Below, piece by piece: positions 8,004-17,019 of a DNA stretch of 64,000 nt. Source of the DNA: Sphaerochaeta associata (GTDB lineage Bacteria > Spirochaetota > Spirochaetia > Sphaerochaetales > Sphaerochaetaceae); contig NZ_CP094929.1 of NCBI RefSeq assembly GCF_022869165.1, positions 496,001 to 560,000 on the forward strand, given 5' to 3'. A program made the position numbers and the translations under genes. The notes under the pieces are model-generated. The model searched no databases and had not been told where the DNA came from. It saw only the letters and a program-made list of their open reading frames with translations. How positions within the stretch are numbered: the stretch's first letter is position 1; every line of letters starts with the position of its first letter.

Positions 8004-9299
8004 ATGAACTTGAAACACACCAAGGGGGTGGTCCGTGCCCTCGCCCTGTTGCTTGTTCTTGTGTTGAGTATGCCGATGGCATTTTCACAGGGAACTTCCG
8101 AGACAAAAGCCCCTGCAGGACCCGTAGCCATGACCATTGCCACCTGGACGAGCAACCCCGACCAGATTGCGCTGCTTGATTCCTTTGTCCAAGGCTTTGC
8201 CAAGGAGAAGGGCATCGAAATCAAGGCAACCTTTGAATCGATTCCGTTTGCAGAGTACAACACCAAGCTCTCCCTGGAGCTGCAAGGCTCAAGTGGTCCT
8301 GATTTGTTCTGGGTCTTGGAAACGGCAGCCCCGGCTTTCATTCAGAGCGGCCTGCTTGCCAAACTCAACGACGGGATGAAAGCCTACGACCCTGCCGACA
8401 TCTCCGCCGATGCTCTTGAGCTGTGGAGCAAGGGCGGTGATGTCTACGCGATTCCCTTCTCGACTTCCCCGTTCTTCATCCTGTACAACAAGGATCTTTT
8501 TGCCAAGGCCGGCCTGAAAACTCCCGAACAGTATGCCGCCGAAGGCACCTGGAACTGGGATGCCTTCAGAACCGTCAGCAAGACGATCAAGGACAAGACC
8601 GGTGTGTGGGGCCTGCAGACCGTTGACGGACAGGGTTACGACGCACGCATTCTGCACAACCTCGCTCCGATGGTCCGCTCCTACGGCGGTGACTTCTGGA
8701 CTGATGACGGAAAGGTTTTGATCAACAGTGCGGAATCGGTGGCAGCGGTAACCTTGTTCCATACCATGGTGTACAAGGATGCCTCGGTGGTACCTCCTGG
8801 AAACCAGAGCGACTTCTTTGCCGGCAATGCTGCGATGACCGTCGGACAGATTTCCCGCGTATCGAAGCTTAATGAGGCTGCATTCGCTTGGGGTCTTGCC
8901 CCGATGCCTGCAGGGCCCAAGGGAGAATCTCCTGTGATCGGACAGGCTGCCATTGGTGCAAATTCCAAGGGCAGGAATGTAGAGCTGGCAAGCGAACTTG
9001 TCGGCTACATGACCAACAAGAGCTCGGTAGCCGCCATGGCAGGCATTTGGCCGCCGGCCCGCAAGTCGGTGCTTGAGTCCGAAGCCTTCCTGACCTCCAA
9101 TAAGAGTGTGACCAAGGAGCAGATGCAGAGAGCCGTCGCCGACTCAATCAAGAGCGGTCGCGTACTTCCCAGCCATGTGAAGTACCCCCAGATTGAAGTA
9201 GAATCGAAGATGGTCTTTGATAAGCTGTGGAACGCAAATGCCAACGTCAAGGCGATTCTCGACGAGGTGGCTGCAATCTACGCAAAGCACACTAAATAA
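8004..9299 (+). CDS. ABC sugar transporter substrate-binding protein
   Basis: A 431-residue family 1 extracellular solute-binding protein. The signal peptide (MNLKHTKGVVRALALLLVL ... MAFSQGTSETKA) has a basic start, a hydrophobic core and small residues at the cleavage site; there is no lipobox cysteine. The mature part has typical family features such as SGPDLFWVLETAA and the AIPFSTSPFFILYNKDLF hinge strand. It would deliver a mono- or oligosaccharide to the two permeases that follow. Start set at ATG 8004 by the AGGAGG five bases upstream. No ATPase gene is in the operon; a shared MsmK/UgpC-type ATPase elsewhere is expected. Confidence 0.92.
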   Translation: MNLKHTKGVVRALALLLVLVLSMPMAFSQGTSETKAPAGPVAMTIATWTSNPDQIALLDSFVQGFAKEKGIEIKATFESIPFAEYNTKLSLELQGSSGPDLFWVLETAAPAFIQSGLLAKLNDGMKAYDPADISADALELWSKGGDVYAIPFSTSPFFILYNKDLFAKAGLKTPEQYAAEGTWNWDAFRTVSKTIKDKTGVWGLQTVDGQGYDARILHNLAPMVRSYGGDFWTDDGKVLINSAESVAAVTLFHTMVYKDASVVPPGNQSDFFAGNAAMTVGQISRVSKLNEAAFAWGLAPMPAGPKGESPVIGQAAIGANSKGRNVELASELVGYMTNKSSVAAMAGIWPPARKSVLESEAFLTSNKSVTKEQMQRAVADSIKSGRVLPSHVKYPQIEVESKMVFDKLWNANANVKAILDEVAAIYAKHTK

Positions 9300-9323
9300 C
9301 TATTTTGATAGGAGAGGGGACGA

Positions 9324-10226
9324 ATGAGGATGCAAACCCTGAAGGCGAGTCATCGAAGGGAAGCAGTCATCGGCTGGGCGTTCATCGCCCCGCAGATGGC
9401 AGGCTTTATCATCTTCGTCCTGCTCCCGTTGGCCTCGGTATTTGTGTACAGCATGCAGGAGAAGAATCTGCTGTTCGGCACCAGCCTGTTCACCGGACTT
9501 GAGAATTTCCGCCTGCTCGCCAAAGATCCGCTGTTCGCCAAGTCATTGGTCAATACCCTGATCTTCAGCGCCGGGGTCGTTCCCCTCAACTTGGTATTCA
9601 GCCTCCTGCTTGCCCTCTACCTCGGTGGGGGCAGGACCGGGACTCGGTTTGTCAGGGGAATCATCTTTCTGCCGGTGGTGACGTCGGGAGTTGCCTGGGC
9701 GATTGTATGGAAGTACCTGTTGCAGGGTGGGGACGCCGGCCCTGTCAATGCCTTTCTCTCGTTCTTCGGCATCACCGGGCCGAACTGGTTGTTCGAGAAG
9801 GGGTGGGCGATGAGCAGCGTCATCGTCACTCGGGTGATGAAGAACCTGGGCATGAACGTGCTGATTTTCATGGGAGCGGTTTTGAACATGCCCGGTGATG
9901 TCATCGAAGCCGCCCGCATCGATGGAGCCAAACGCTTCACCTTGTTTTTCAAGATCAAGCTGCCGCTCTTGATGCCCACCGTCATGATGGTGACCATCGT
10001 CACGATCATCGGCTCGATGAGGGTCTTCGATACCATCAAGCTTATGACCGATGGAGGTCCTGAAGGGTCGACCATGGTCATGGTTTATTACATCTACCAC
10101 CAAGCCTTTCGGATGTTCGACACCGGCTTTGCCTCTGCCTTGGCCGTAGTACTCTTTTTGATCGTGCTGCTTTTAACGGTAATCCAATGGGTTACCCGTA
10201 AGAGGATCTCCTACTATGAAAACTAA
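9324..10226 (+). CDS. ABC sugar permease, MalF/UgpA type
   Basis: A 300-residue membrane protein with six predicted spans, first at about residues 16-40. The conserved cytoplasmic EAA loop reads EAARIDGAKRFTLFFKIKLP (about residues 193-212), the site that contacts the ATPase. It forms a heterodimeric channel with the next gene product, which it overlaps by 11 bases. Start at ATG 9324 after GGAGAGGGG. Confidence 0.93.
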   Translation: MRMQTLKASHRREAVIGWAFIAPQMAGFIIFVLLPLASVFVYSMQEKNLLFGTSLFTGLENFRLLAKDPLFAKSLVNTLIFSAGVVPLNLVFSLLLALYLGGGRTGTRFVRGIIFLPVVTSGVAWAIVWKYLLQGGDAGPVNAFLSFFGITGPNWLFEKGWAMSSVIVTRVMKNLGMNVLIFMGAVLNMPGDVIEAARIDGAKRFTLFFKIKLPLLMPTVMMVTIVTIIGSMRVFDTIKLMTDGGPEGSTMVMVYYIYHQAFRMFDTGFASALAVVLFLIVLLLTVIQWVTRKRISYYEN

Positions 10227-11049
10227 TACACACCTTAAACAGATCCCTTACTGGCTCTTGATGCTCATCCTGACCGTTCTCTTCGTCTATCCCTTCTGGT
10301 GGATGGTAGTGAACTCATTGAATGTAAGTGCCGAGATTTTCGGCGCTCCAAAGCTTCTGCCTACCTCGTGGGCGTTTTCAAACTATCGGGACATCTTCAC
10401 CGTCCAGCCTTTTGCCCGCCACTACGCCAATACGCTGGCAGTGGCTCTGCTGGGGACATTCGGCAATGTGCTCTTGTCCGCCTTGGCGGGCTATGCCTTC
10501 GCCCGCATGCACTTTCCCTTCAGAAATGCGGCGTTTCTCTTGCTGCTTACGGCATTGATGATGCCCATCGAGGTCACCATCATCCCCCTGTTTTTCCAAA
10601 TGCGCAGTTGGGGGGCGCATGATACCCTTACGCCCTTGATTCTGCTGGCGATCTTCGGCAGCCAGGGGGCTTTCTCCACCTTCATGCTCCGTCAGTTCTA
10701 TGTGACGGTGCCCAACGAGCTTGAGGAAGCCGCCCGCATCGACGGGCTCAATCCGCTCGGGATCTTTGTGCGGATCATGCTGCCGGTCGCAGTTCCTGTA
10801 CTGAGTTCGGTAGCCATCCTTGCCTTCATCGCCGTCTGGAACACCTATCTCGAACCTTTGGTATTTCTCAGCTCGCTGGAGAAATTCACTCTCCCGCTCT
10901 CGCTGACGAATTTCAACGATACCTACGGTCTTCCCCAGTGGCATCTGCAACTGGCGGCGACCACCTTATCCATTTTACCCATCATGGTTGTCTATCTCAT
11001 TTTCCAACAGAAGGTTTCCGACTCCATGGTCAACTCTGGATTGAAATAA
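10216..11049 (+). CDS. ABC sugar permease, MalG/UgpE type
   Basis: A 277-residue partner permease with six spans. The EAA loop is EEAARIDGLNPLGIFVRIML. The N-terminus MKTNTHLKQIPYWLLMLILT and the motif YPFWWMVVNSL are usual in this class. Its start lies inside the end of the preceding permease gene, so both subunits are translated together. Only 13 bases separate it from the FAD oxidoreductase gene. Confidence 0.93.
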   Translation: MKTNTHLKQIPYWLLMLILTVLFVYPFWWMVVNSLNVSAEIFGAPKLLPTSWAFSNYRDIFTVQPFARHYANTLAVALLGTFGNVLLSALAGYAFARMHFPFRNAAFLLLLTALMMPIEVTIIPLFFQMRSWGAHDTLTPLILLAIFGSQGAFSTFMLRQFYVTVPNELEEAARIDGLNPLGIFVRIMLPVAVPVLSSVAILAFIAVWNTYLEPLVFLSSLEKFTLPLSLTNFNDTYGLPQWHLQLAATTLSILPIMVVYLIFQQKVSDSMVNSGLK

Positions 11050-11062
11050 GAAGGAGCACTCT

Positions 11063-12424
11063 ATGCAAAGCAGTACCCATACTCACTACGATCTGGTTGT
11101 TGTCGGAGGCGGTATCGCAGGATCGATGGCGGCCGTTGCCGCCGGCCGTGAAGGCCTTCGAGTCCTGCTCATCGAGGAGGAGGGCTACCTGGGGGGAAGT
11201 TTGACAGCCTGCGGAACGGGCCCGATGATGACCTTCCATGCCGGGGATAAGCAGGTCGTACGCGGCCTTGTCGATGAGATGATCCAGCGTTTGGTACAAA
11301 AAGGCTTGTCGGTCGGCCACATCATCGACTCAACCGGCTATACCTATACCGTCACACCGTTTGACAGCGAAGGAATGAAGCGTGAACTTGAGCTGATGTG
11401 CCTTGAGGCCGGGGTGCAATTGCTCTATCACACCTCGGTTGTAGTGGCGAAGGTAATTGATGGAAGGTTGGGTACGATTACCTGCCTGTGCGCAGGCAAC
11501 CTCTTCAGCGTCGAGGGCACCTATTTCATCGATGCCTCCGGTGATGCCGACCTCATCGCCATGGCAGGCATTCCGTTCGAGCAGGGAAGGGAGAGCGATG
11601 GGAAAGACCAACCGCTTACCATGAACTTCAAGCTGGTGGATGTCGATCTCTCGGTTATCCGCAACCTTATGGACAGCGATGTAGAACTTTTCCCGTTCCT
11701 TGCCCCCAAGGCCGGCTTGCAGCATCAGGCGAGCCGGCTCTCCTTCTCAGGTTTCCAGCAAATCATGGGCGAAGGCATACAAAAGGGTGAGATTACCTTC
11801 GACCGCGACATCGTGCTCTGCTTTGAGACCAATGCAAAGAATGAAGTAATTGTGAATATGACGCGGGTGCTGGATAAGAATCCGGTCAAGCCGCTTGAGC
11901 TCACCGAAGCCGAGCTGGAGGGCAGGCGACAAGTCTGGGAGCTGTATGGCTTTCTCAAAACCCATATACCCGGCTTTGAGAAGGCCCGGATGACCTATAG
12001 CGGGCCCAGGATCGGGGTACGAAGTTCACGTCGACTGAAGGGTGCCTATAGGATCACTGCACAGGATTTGCTGAATGAGACCATCTTTGAAGATGCAATC
12101 TCAGCCTGTGGATATCCAATCGACATACACTCTCCCGATGGGGCTGAAACTGACTCGACCTTCCTTCGCGAAGGCGGCTACTATACCATACCACTGAGGA
12201 GCCTGCTCAACGAGCAGGTACCCAATGTACTGGCGGCGGGCAGGAACATCAGCTGCGAGTTTACAGCCCATGCAAGTCTTCGGGTAAGTCCGTCGGCTGG
12301 AGCCATCGGGCAGGGGGCCGGCGCCGCCGTCGCCCTGGCTATCCAGACAAACACAGACCTTTTACATCTTGATTTGGATGCACTCCATGCTACACTTCGC
12401 AATGCAGGAGCATTTGTAGGATGA
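11063..12424 (+). CDS. FAD-dependent oxidoreductase (FAD_oxidored family)
   Basis: A 453-residue flavoprotein. YDLVVVGGGIAGSMAAVAAG at the N-terminus is the dinucleotide-binding GxGxxG fold, followed by an acidic strand end (LIEEEGYLGG). DASGDADLIAMAG in the middle and a late ATP/FAD motif (PNVLAAGRNIS) complete the pattern of the FAD_oxidored family, which is often found in carbohydrate operons but is poorly characterised. It sits between the permeases and the LacI gene, overlapping the latter by four bases, so it probably oxidises or reduces the imported sugar or a derivative. Cytoplasmic. Confidence 0.85.
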   Translation: MQSSTHTHYDLVVVGGGIAGSMAAVAAGREGLRVLLIEEEGYLGGSLTACGTGPMMTFHAGDKQVVRGLVDEMIQRLVQKGLSVGHIIDSTGYTYTVTPFDSEGMKRELELMCLEAGVQLLYHTSVVVAKVIDGRLGTITCLCAGNLFSVEGTYFIDASGDADLIAMAGIPFEQGRESDGKDQPLTMNFKLVDVDLSVIRNLMDSDVELFPFLAPKAGLQHQASRLSFSGFQQIMGEGIQKGEITFDRDIVLCFETNAKNEVIVNMTRVLDKNPVKPLELTEAELEGRRQVWELYGFLKTHIPGFEKARMTYSGPRIGVRSSRRLKGAYRITAQDLLNETIFEDAISACGYPIDIHSPDGAETDSTFLREGGYYTIPLRSLLNEQVPNVLAAGRNISCEFTAHASLRVSPSAGAIGQGAGAAVALAIQTNTDLLHLDLDALHATLRNAGAFVG

Positions 12425-13428
12425 AAGAGTTCAAGCGGGTAACCTTGCAGGATGTAGCCCGGGAGGCGAAAGTCTCCTACGCCTCGGTGTCCGCCGTACT
12501 CAACGGCAAGGACGGGCAGAGCATCCGGGTGGCCCAGAGGACGAAGGAGAAAATCCTGGAGTGTGCCGCCAGCCTAGGGTATGTGCCCAACATGGCGGCG
12601 CGCAAACTGAAGAACGGAACCAACTCCCTGATCGCCGTCTTCACCTATGAACAGATTTTCCCGGTTGAGTCGGAGAATGAGTACTACCGATTCTTCGTCG
12701 GTATCCAGGAAACTGCAGAGAAGTTGGGTTATGACATCCTGATTCTCAACAACCGACCCACCGAGGAGAACTCGAGTAGGATTGTGCTGGCCGACGGGGC
12801 TGTGATGATGGGTGTGAACCGGGACGACAAGGGCATCGAGCGGTTGGTGAAAGCCAACTATCCCTTGGTGTTTGTCGGACGGCGCGAGGTCGCCGAGGTT
12901 TCGACTCACTGGGTCACCTTCGACTACCAGAAAGTAATAATCCAGATGGTCGACCATCTCAGTGGTTTGTGTTTACAGCACAGTCTTGTGTATGTGGAGT
13001 CTTTCGAGCAGGAACGCGAACCACGCAAGGATAAGCGTCGATTCTTATTGGATGCCGCCCGGTCCCTTGGTCTGGAGGTGCTCATTGTTCAAGCCGATGA
13101 GCGAAATAGAATCAGCGAGGAAGCTTTCGCTCTCATCCAGCAGTGCAAGGTTGTAGTCTTTGACCGATTGTTCCTGTTGGAGCCCTTTGAGCGATTACTG
13201 GAGAGAAAGTATCTGAAGCTTGGCAGTGACATCAGGGGTGCGGTGCTGGAGGACGATTGGATGGGCTGCCATGAGCATTGGACGCGGTGGTCGAACCAAC
13301 GCTTGGAACTAGGGTCGCTTGCAGTCGAGTATCTCTCACACCTTCTGCAGAAGGATTCGTTGGAGCAGCTTGATAGGCTTACTCCTTTGCACCTGGTGAT
13401 CGCCGAGAGTTCAGCGTTCGCCGAATAG
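12421..13428 (+). CDS. LacI-family transcriptional regulator
   Basis: A 335-residue regulator. The N-terminal headpiece VTLQDVAREAKVSYASVSAV with the hinge helix LGYVPNMAARKLKNGTN is typical of LacI proteins; a periplasmic-binding-like sensor domain follows. It is the last gene of the 8004-13428 operon (ATGA overlap with the oxidoreductase), so probably a local repressor responding to the imported sugar or its product. The end overlaps the convergent AAC(3)-like gene by 18 bases. Confidence 0.92.
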   Translation: MKEFKRVTLQDVAREAKVSYASVSAVLNGKDGQSIRVAQRTKEKILECAASLGYVPNMAARKLKNGTNSLIAVFTYEQIFPVESENEYYRFFVGIQETAEKLGYDILILNNRPTEENSSRIVLADGAVMMGVNRDDKGIERLVKANYPLVFVGRREVAEVSTHWVTFDYQKVIIQMVDHLSGLCLQHSLVYVESFEQEREPRKDKRRFLLDAARSLGLEVLIVQADERNRISEEAFALIQQCKVVVFDRLFLLEPFERLLERKYLKLGSDIRGAVLEDDWMGCHEHWTRWSNQRLELGSLAVEYLSHLLQKDSLEQLDRLTPLHLVIAESSAFAE

Positions 13429-14154
13429 GTCGGGATCCTTTGCAAGCAGCTCATTGAGCAGCCGGGTCAGCGGTTGTGTCTTGTGATAGAGCACCTTTGC
13501 ATCGCCAAGCTTCCCCTCACTGAGGATGCCCCGCTCCTTCAGTATGGTTTCAACACGGGGAAAGTTCTCTGCTACATGACCGACATGCCCGCTGTTCGGG
13601 CGGGGTACGAGCGTTCCATCGGCGAGGCGGATGAAGAGCATGCGCTTCTTCTCGTTGATGCGGTTGGGGATGTCCAGCCACTCTTCAACTCCGTGGATGA
13701 AGGTGTCACGGTTCAAGCCGACCCCGACCAGCAGGATGGTTGCGTTCCTGTCGAGCAGTTTGCCCCAGGCCCCTTCACGAGGACAGGGAGTGGTATACAA
13801 TTGATCGCCATCGGTGAAGGCTTTTGCATCCTTGCCGAAGGCGACGACCGAATGCGTCGGATGTGCCGATCGTATGCCGTTGGGGGTTTTCCTGGCGAGC
13901 TCGGGTATGATGCCGATGCAGACCTCGGTCTCATTCACACTGTAATAGGGTTGGTCGTCGTTGACATTCGCCCACGTATGGGTGGGGAAGACCATCAAGC
14001 CGTCACGCATGTACTCGACCATTGCGTCTACTACGGTCTGCGCACCGCCTTCAACATCTCCTAAACTCTTATAGGAGAAGTGGGCGAGGGTGGTCCCTTT
14101 CGGGTCGAGGCCGAGGTTCTTCAAATCGGACAGCAAGCTTTGTTTGGTATGCAT
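13411..14154 (-). CDS. AAC(3)-family N-acetyltransferase
   Basis: A 247-residue member of the aminoglycoside 3-N-acetyltransferase family. It has the N-terminal part LGLDPKGTTLAHFSYKSLGDVEGG and the conserved VFPTHTW and RSAHPTHSVVAFG segments. Chromosomal members in bacteria that make no antibiotics often act on other amines (for example YokD, FrbF), so resistance should not be assumed. Start is uncertain: ATG 14152-14154 best matches the family, but no strong ribosome site is visible and two in-frame ATGs lie slightly upstream. Convergent with the LacI gene and divergent from the epimerase gene. Confidence 0.85.
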   Translation of the reverse strand: MHTKQSLLSDLKNLGLDPKGTTLAHFSYKSLGDVEGGAQTVVDAMVEYMRDGLMVFPTHTWANVNDDQPYYSVNETEVCIGIIPELARKTPNGIRSAHPTHSVVAFGKDAKAFTDGDQLYTTPCPREGAWGKLLDRNATILLVGVGLNRDTFIHGVEEWLDIPNRINEKKRMLFIRLADGTLVPRPNSGHVGHVAENFPRVETILKERGILSEGKLGDAKVLYHKTQPLTRLLNELLAKDPDLFGER

Positions 14155-14255
14155 GCAAAGCATCATGCCATACCGGAGAGGCATAATCAAGGGAGTAAAA
14201 CCGGTGACTAGGATGCACCAATTGGAGTATGATGGCTCGTATGTGAGGATTTGCA

Positions 14256-15437
14256 ATGAAACAAACATCTGACCTGTTGTACCAGGAATATCGACACATG
14301 CTGGTGGACAACATTCTTCCATTCTGGCTTCGCTATGGACTGGATCGGGTGCATGGCGGCATGTATACTGCTTTGGACCGGGATGGTTCGATTCTCGATA
14401 CCGACAAATCGGTCTGGTTCCAAGGCCGGGCGCTATGGACGTATGCCACTGCATATCGCCAGGTGGAGAAAAACGCCGAGTTCAAGACAGCATGCGACTC
14501 CTTGGTCTCGTTCATTGAGAAGCACTGCTTCGACCCTGCCGACGGGAGGATGTTCTTTCGGGTCAGCAAAGAAGGCAGGCCGGAGATCAAGCGCATCCGC
14601 TATGTTTTCAGCGAGACCTTTGCAATTCTGGGTTTTGCAGCCTACAGCAGGGCGTTCAACCGCCCCGACTATGCCCAAAAGGCCTACGACCTGCTTCTGA
14701 AGGTGGAGGGGTACCTCAACACACCGGGGGTTTTGGTTCCCAAATTCGAGACGGCTTCCATAGGCTTCGGCCTTCCCATGATACTTCTTAACACCGTACA
14801 GGAACTCCGTGCCGCCCTTCCCGATCGAGTTGTTGAATTCAACGCTCGCATCGATGGGTATCTTGAGCAGATCAAGACGCATTTTGTACGTCCTGAACTG
14901 CAGATTGTGGTCGAACAGTGCAATCCCGACGGGTCGCTGCAGCTCGACCACTTCGAGGGACGGCAACTGAATCCAGGTCACGCCATCGAGGGCGCCTGGT
15001 TCATCCTCAATGAGGCGCGCTACCGAAACAACGACCCCGATCTTATGAATCTGGGTACCACCATGCTTGATTGGATGTGGTCCAAGGGCTGGGATGCTGA
15101 GATGGGCGGAATCATCTACTTCCGCGATGCCCTGGGCCGTAGCGCCACCGAGTACTGGCACGACATGAAGTTCTGGTGGCCGCAGTGCGAAGCGACCATC
15201 GCCAACCTCATGGCCTACAGCATGACAGGTAAAGAATCCTACCTGACCCAATTCGATACGGTGCACCAGTACATCAAAGGCCACTTCATCGACCGGGAGT
15301 TCGGCGAGTGGTACGGTTATCTGCATCGCGACGGGAGCCTTTCAACGCCGCTTAAGGGCAACATGTACAAAGGGCCCTTCCATATTCCCAGAATGTATCT
15401 GGTCTGCTGCCAATTGCTCGATGAGCTCAGGCGCTAG
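14256..15437 (+). CDS. N-acylglucosamine 2-epimerase family protein
   Basis: A 393-residue (alpha/alpha)6-barrel epimerase. It resembles the renin-binding-protein/GlcNAc 2-epimerase branch: SVWFQGRALWTYATAYR, RIRYVFSETFAI, NPGHAIEGAWF and EYWHDMKFWWPQCEA carry the conserved active-site histidines and arginines, and MYKGPFHIPRMYL is the usual end. Family members interconvert N-acetylglucosamine and N-acetylmannosamine or related sugars. It stands alone after a divergent intergenic space and may serve either neighbouring sugar operon; nearby NahK-like and sulfatase genes make an amino-sugar role plausible. Confidence 0.85.
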   Translation: MKQTSDLLYQEYRHMLVDNILPFWLRYGLDRVHGGMYTALDRDGSILDTDKSVWFQGRALWTYATAYRQVEKNAEFKTACDSLVSFIEKHCFDPADGRMFFRVSKEGRPEIKRIRYVFSETFAILGFAAYSRAFNRPDYAQKAYDLLLKVEGYLNTPGVLVPKFETASIGFGLPMILLNTVQELRAALPDRVVEFNARIDGYLEQIKTHFVRPELQIVVEQCNPDGSLQLDHFEGRQLNPGHAIEGAWFILNEARYRNNDPDLMNLGTTMLDWMWSKGWDAEMGGIIYFRDALGRSATEYWHDMKFWWPQCEATIANLMAYSMTGKESYLTQFDTVHQYIKGHFIDREFGEWYGYLHRDGSLSTPLKGNMYKGPFHIPRMYLVCCQLLDELRR

Positions 15438-15445
15438 AGCTGTCT

Positions 15446-15469
15446 GGGGACCTTTGCCCAGAGGTCCCC
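15446..15469 (+). terminator. Hairpin after the epimerase gene
   Basis: GGGGACCT and AGGTCCCC form a perfect eight-base stem around TTGCCCAG, just after the epimerase stop. There is no T tract at once after it, so it may be a weak terminator or an mRNA 3' end stabiliser. Confidence 0.5.
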
Positions 15470-15514
15470 GATACATTCAGCCATCCGGTCTCCTTGTACG
15501 TCTCTTTTTTATAC

Positions 15515-15565
15515 ATAACATTTTTCCATGTATTCGTAACATTTCTACATTGTTTTCATGGAAAA
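15515..15565 (+). promoter_or_regulatory. Repeat-rich candidate operator before the alpha-galactoside operon
   Basis: ATAACATTTTTCCATG (15515-15530) is repeated imperfectly as GTAACATTTCTACATT 21 bases further on, two turns of the helix. TTTTCCATG (15522-15530) also has an exact inverted copy, CATGGAAAA, at 15557-15565. Spaced direct repeats suit an AraC-type activator; the AraC gene at 20266 ends this operon. The remaining leader to 15679 has a small TAGAGG/CCTCTA hairpin at 15635-15654. Confidence 0.45.
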
Positions 15566-15679
15566 CCAGCATACGATAATATATGTCCAAGCAATTACTT
15601 ATGTTTTCTCACCCTTTGGACGACAAAAGGAGTGTAGAGGTTTTTATGCCTCTAACAGATAAAAATCAGGAGGATATGT

Positions 15680-16954
15680 ATGAAAAAGAGGATTCTTGTC
15701 TTGTTGCTCGTTGCTCTTACCGTAAGTGTGATGCTGTTTGCCGGTGGAGATGCTGAGAAAGCTAAAACCGCTGACGTTTCCAAGCCCTTGTCCGTCATGA
15801 TTTGGGACTCCAACCAGGAGCCTGGCATCAGAAAGCTCATCGATGATTTTACTGCAAAGACCGGTGTAACTGCAGAAATTCAGGTTGTCGATTGGAACAA
15901 CTATTGGACATTGCTCAGCGCAGGAGCCCAGGGTGGTTCTCTTCCCGATGTATTCTGGATGCACTCGAATGAGTCTCAGCGCTATATGTCCAACGATCTG
16001 CTGCTTGATGTGACCGACCGCATTGCCAAGAGCCCTATTATTGATCCTGAGAACTATCCTGCTGATATCTGGAGCCTGTATACCTACAACAAGAAGTATT
16101 ATGCTGTTCCCAAGGACGTGGATACCATTGCCCTTTGGTACAACCGTGCCCTGTTCGACCAGGCCGGCGTAGCCTATCCGACTGATGACTGGACATGGGA
16201 GGACCTCTATGCTGCAGCGAAGAAGATTACCAAGGCTGATGGCAGCGTGTATGGATTCGCTTGTCCCAACAACAACAACCAGGCTGGTTGGTACAACCTG
16301 ATTTATGGAAACAACGGCTATGTCATTTCTGAAGACAAGAAAAAGTCCGGAATGGACCTCCCTGCTTCCATTGAAGCCATGAAGTGGATGGAGAAGATGA
16401 TCAATGAGAATCTGATGCCTCCGCAGACTGTCATGACCGAGAGTTCGGAAGACGTGCTTCTCCAGTCAGGAAAAATCGCCATGGCCATGCAGGGTTCTTG
16501 GATGCTTCCCGCCTTCAGGGACAATGAATACACCTTGAAGAATTGTGATATCGCCATGCTGCCGAAGAACAGCAAGACCGGCCGTCGTCCCTCCATTTAC
16601 AACGGTCTTGGCTGGGCGATTGCAAAGAACTCTACACGAACCGATGATGCCTGGAAGCTTGTTGAGTACTTCGGTTCACAGGAAGGTCAGCTCAAGCAGG
16701 CTCAGTTGGGCATTACGATGTCCGCTTACAACAACACCAGCGATGCATGGAAGAACGGCGTACCGCAGTTCAATCTGCAGGCTTATCTGAACATGCAGGA
16801 CGATATGGTTATCCGCCCGTTCTCCAGAAACACCGTCAAGTGGGAGAATGCAGTCCTTGACGTGATGCTGAGAGTCTGGAACAAGGAAATTTCAATGGAA
16901 GCTGGATGCAAGGAAGCAGCCGCCCAGATGAATGCAATTCTTGCCGAGGAGTAA
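15680..16954 (+). CDS. ABC sugar-binding protein of the alpha-galactoside operon
   Basis: A 424-residue family 1 solute-binding protein with signal peptide MKKRILVLLLVALTVSVMLF ending AGGDAEKA and no lipobox. Mature features include LPDVFWMHSNESQRYMSN and the strand YAVPKDVDTIALWYNRALF. The operon also contains two permeases, a GH4 glycosidase and an AraC regulator, so raffinose, melibiose or another alpha-galactoside is the likely ligand (inference from context). AGGAGG precedes the ATG. A strong terminator-like hairpin separates it from the permease genes. Confidence 0.92.
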   Translation: MKKRILVLLLVALTVSVMLFAGGDAEKAKTADVSKPLSVMIWDSNQEPGIRKLIDDFTAKTGVTAEIQVVDWNNYWTLLSAGAQGGSLPDVFWMHSNESQRYMSNDLLLDVTDRIAKSPIIDPENYPADIWSLYTYNKKYYAVPKDVDTIALWYNRALFDQAGVAYPTDDWTWEDLYAAAKKITKADGSVYGFACPNNNNQAGWYNLIYGNNGYVISEDKKKSGMDLPASIEAMKWMEKMINENLMPPQTVMTESSEDVLLQSGKIAMAMQGSWMLPAFRDNEYTLKNCDIAMLPKNSKTGRRPSIYNGLGWAIAKNSTRTDDAWKLVEYFGSQEGQLKQAQLGITMSAYNNTSDAWKNGVPQFNLQAYLNMQDDMVIRPFSRNTVKWENAVLDVMLRVWNKEISMEAGCKEAAAQMNAILAEE

Positions 16955-16970
16955 GAACCATCTTTTCGAA

Positions 16971-17002
16971 CCTAGGCAGGGAAACCCCTGCCTGGGATTT
17001 TT
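16971..17002 (+). terminator. Intercistronic attenuating terminator after the binding-protein gene
   Basis: CCTAGGCAGGG and CCCTGCCTGGG form an 11-base stem (one G-T pair) with an AAAC loop, followed by a run of five T residues. It lies between the binding-protein stop and the permease start. It can reduce read-through so that the binding protein is made in excess, and protect the upstream message from decay. Confidence 0.8.
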
Positions 17003-17019
17003 CCAAGGAATGATTCTGC

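Noticed and set aside
13411-14154. Reading the AAC(3)-family gene as an antibiotic resistance gene
   Set aside because: Family membership alone does not show drug acetylation; many chromosomal members have other substrates and the sugar-gene context does not support resistance.
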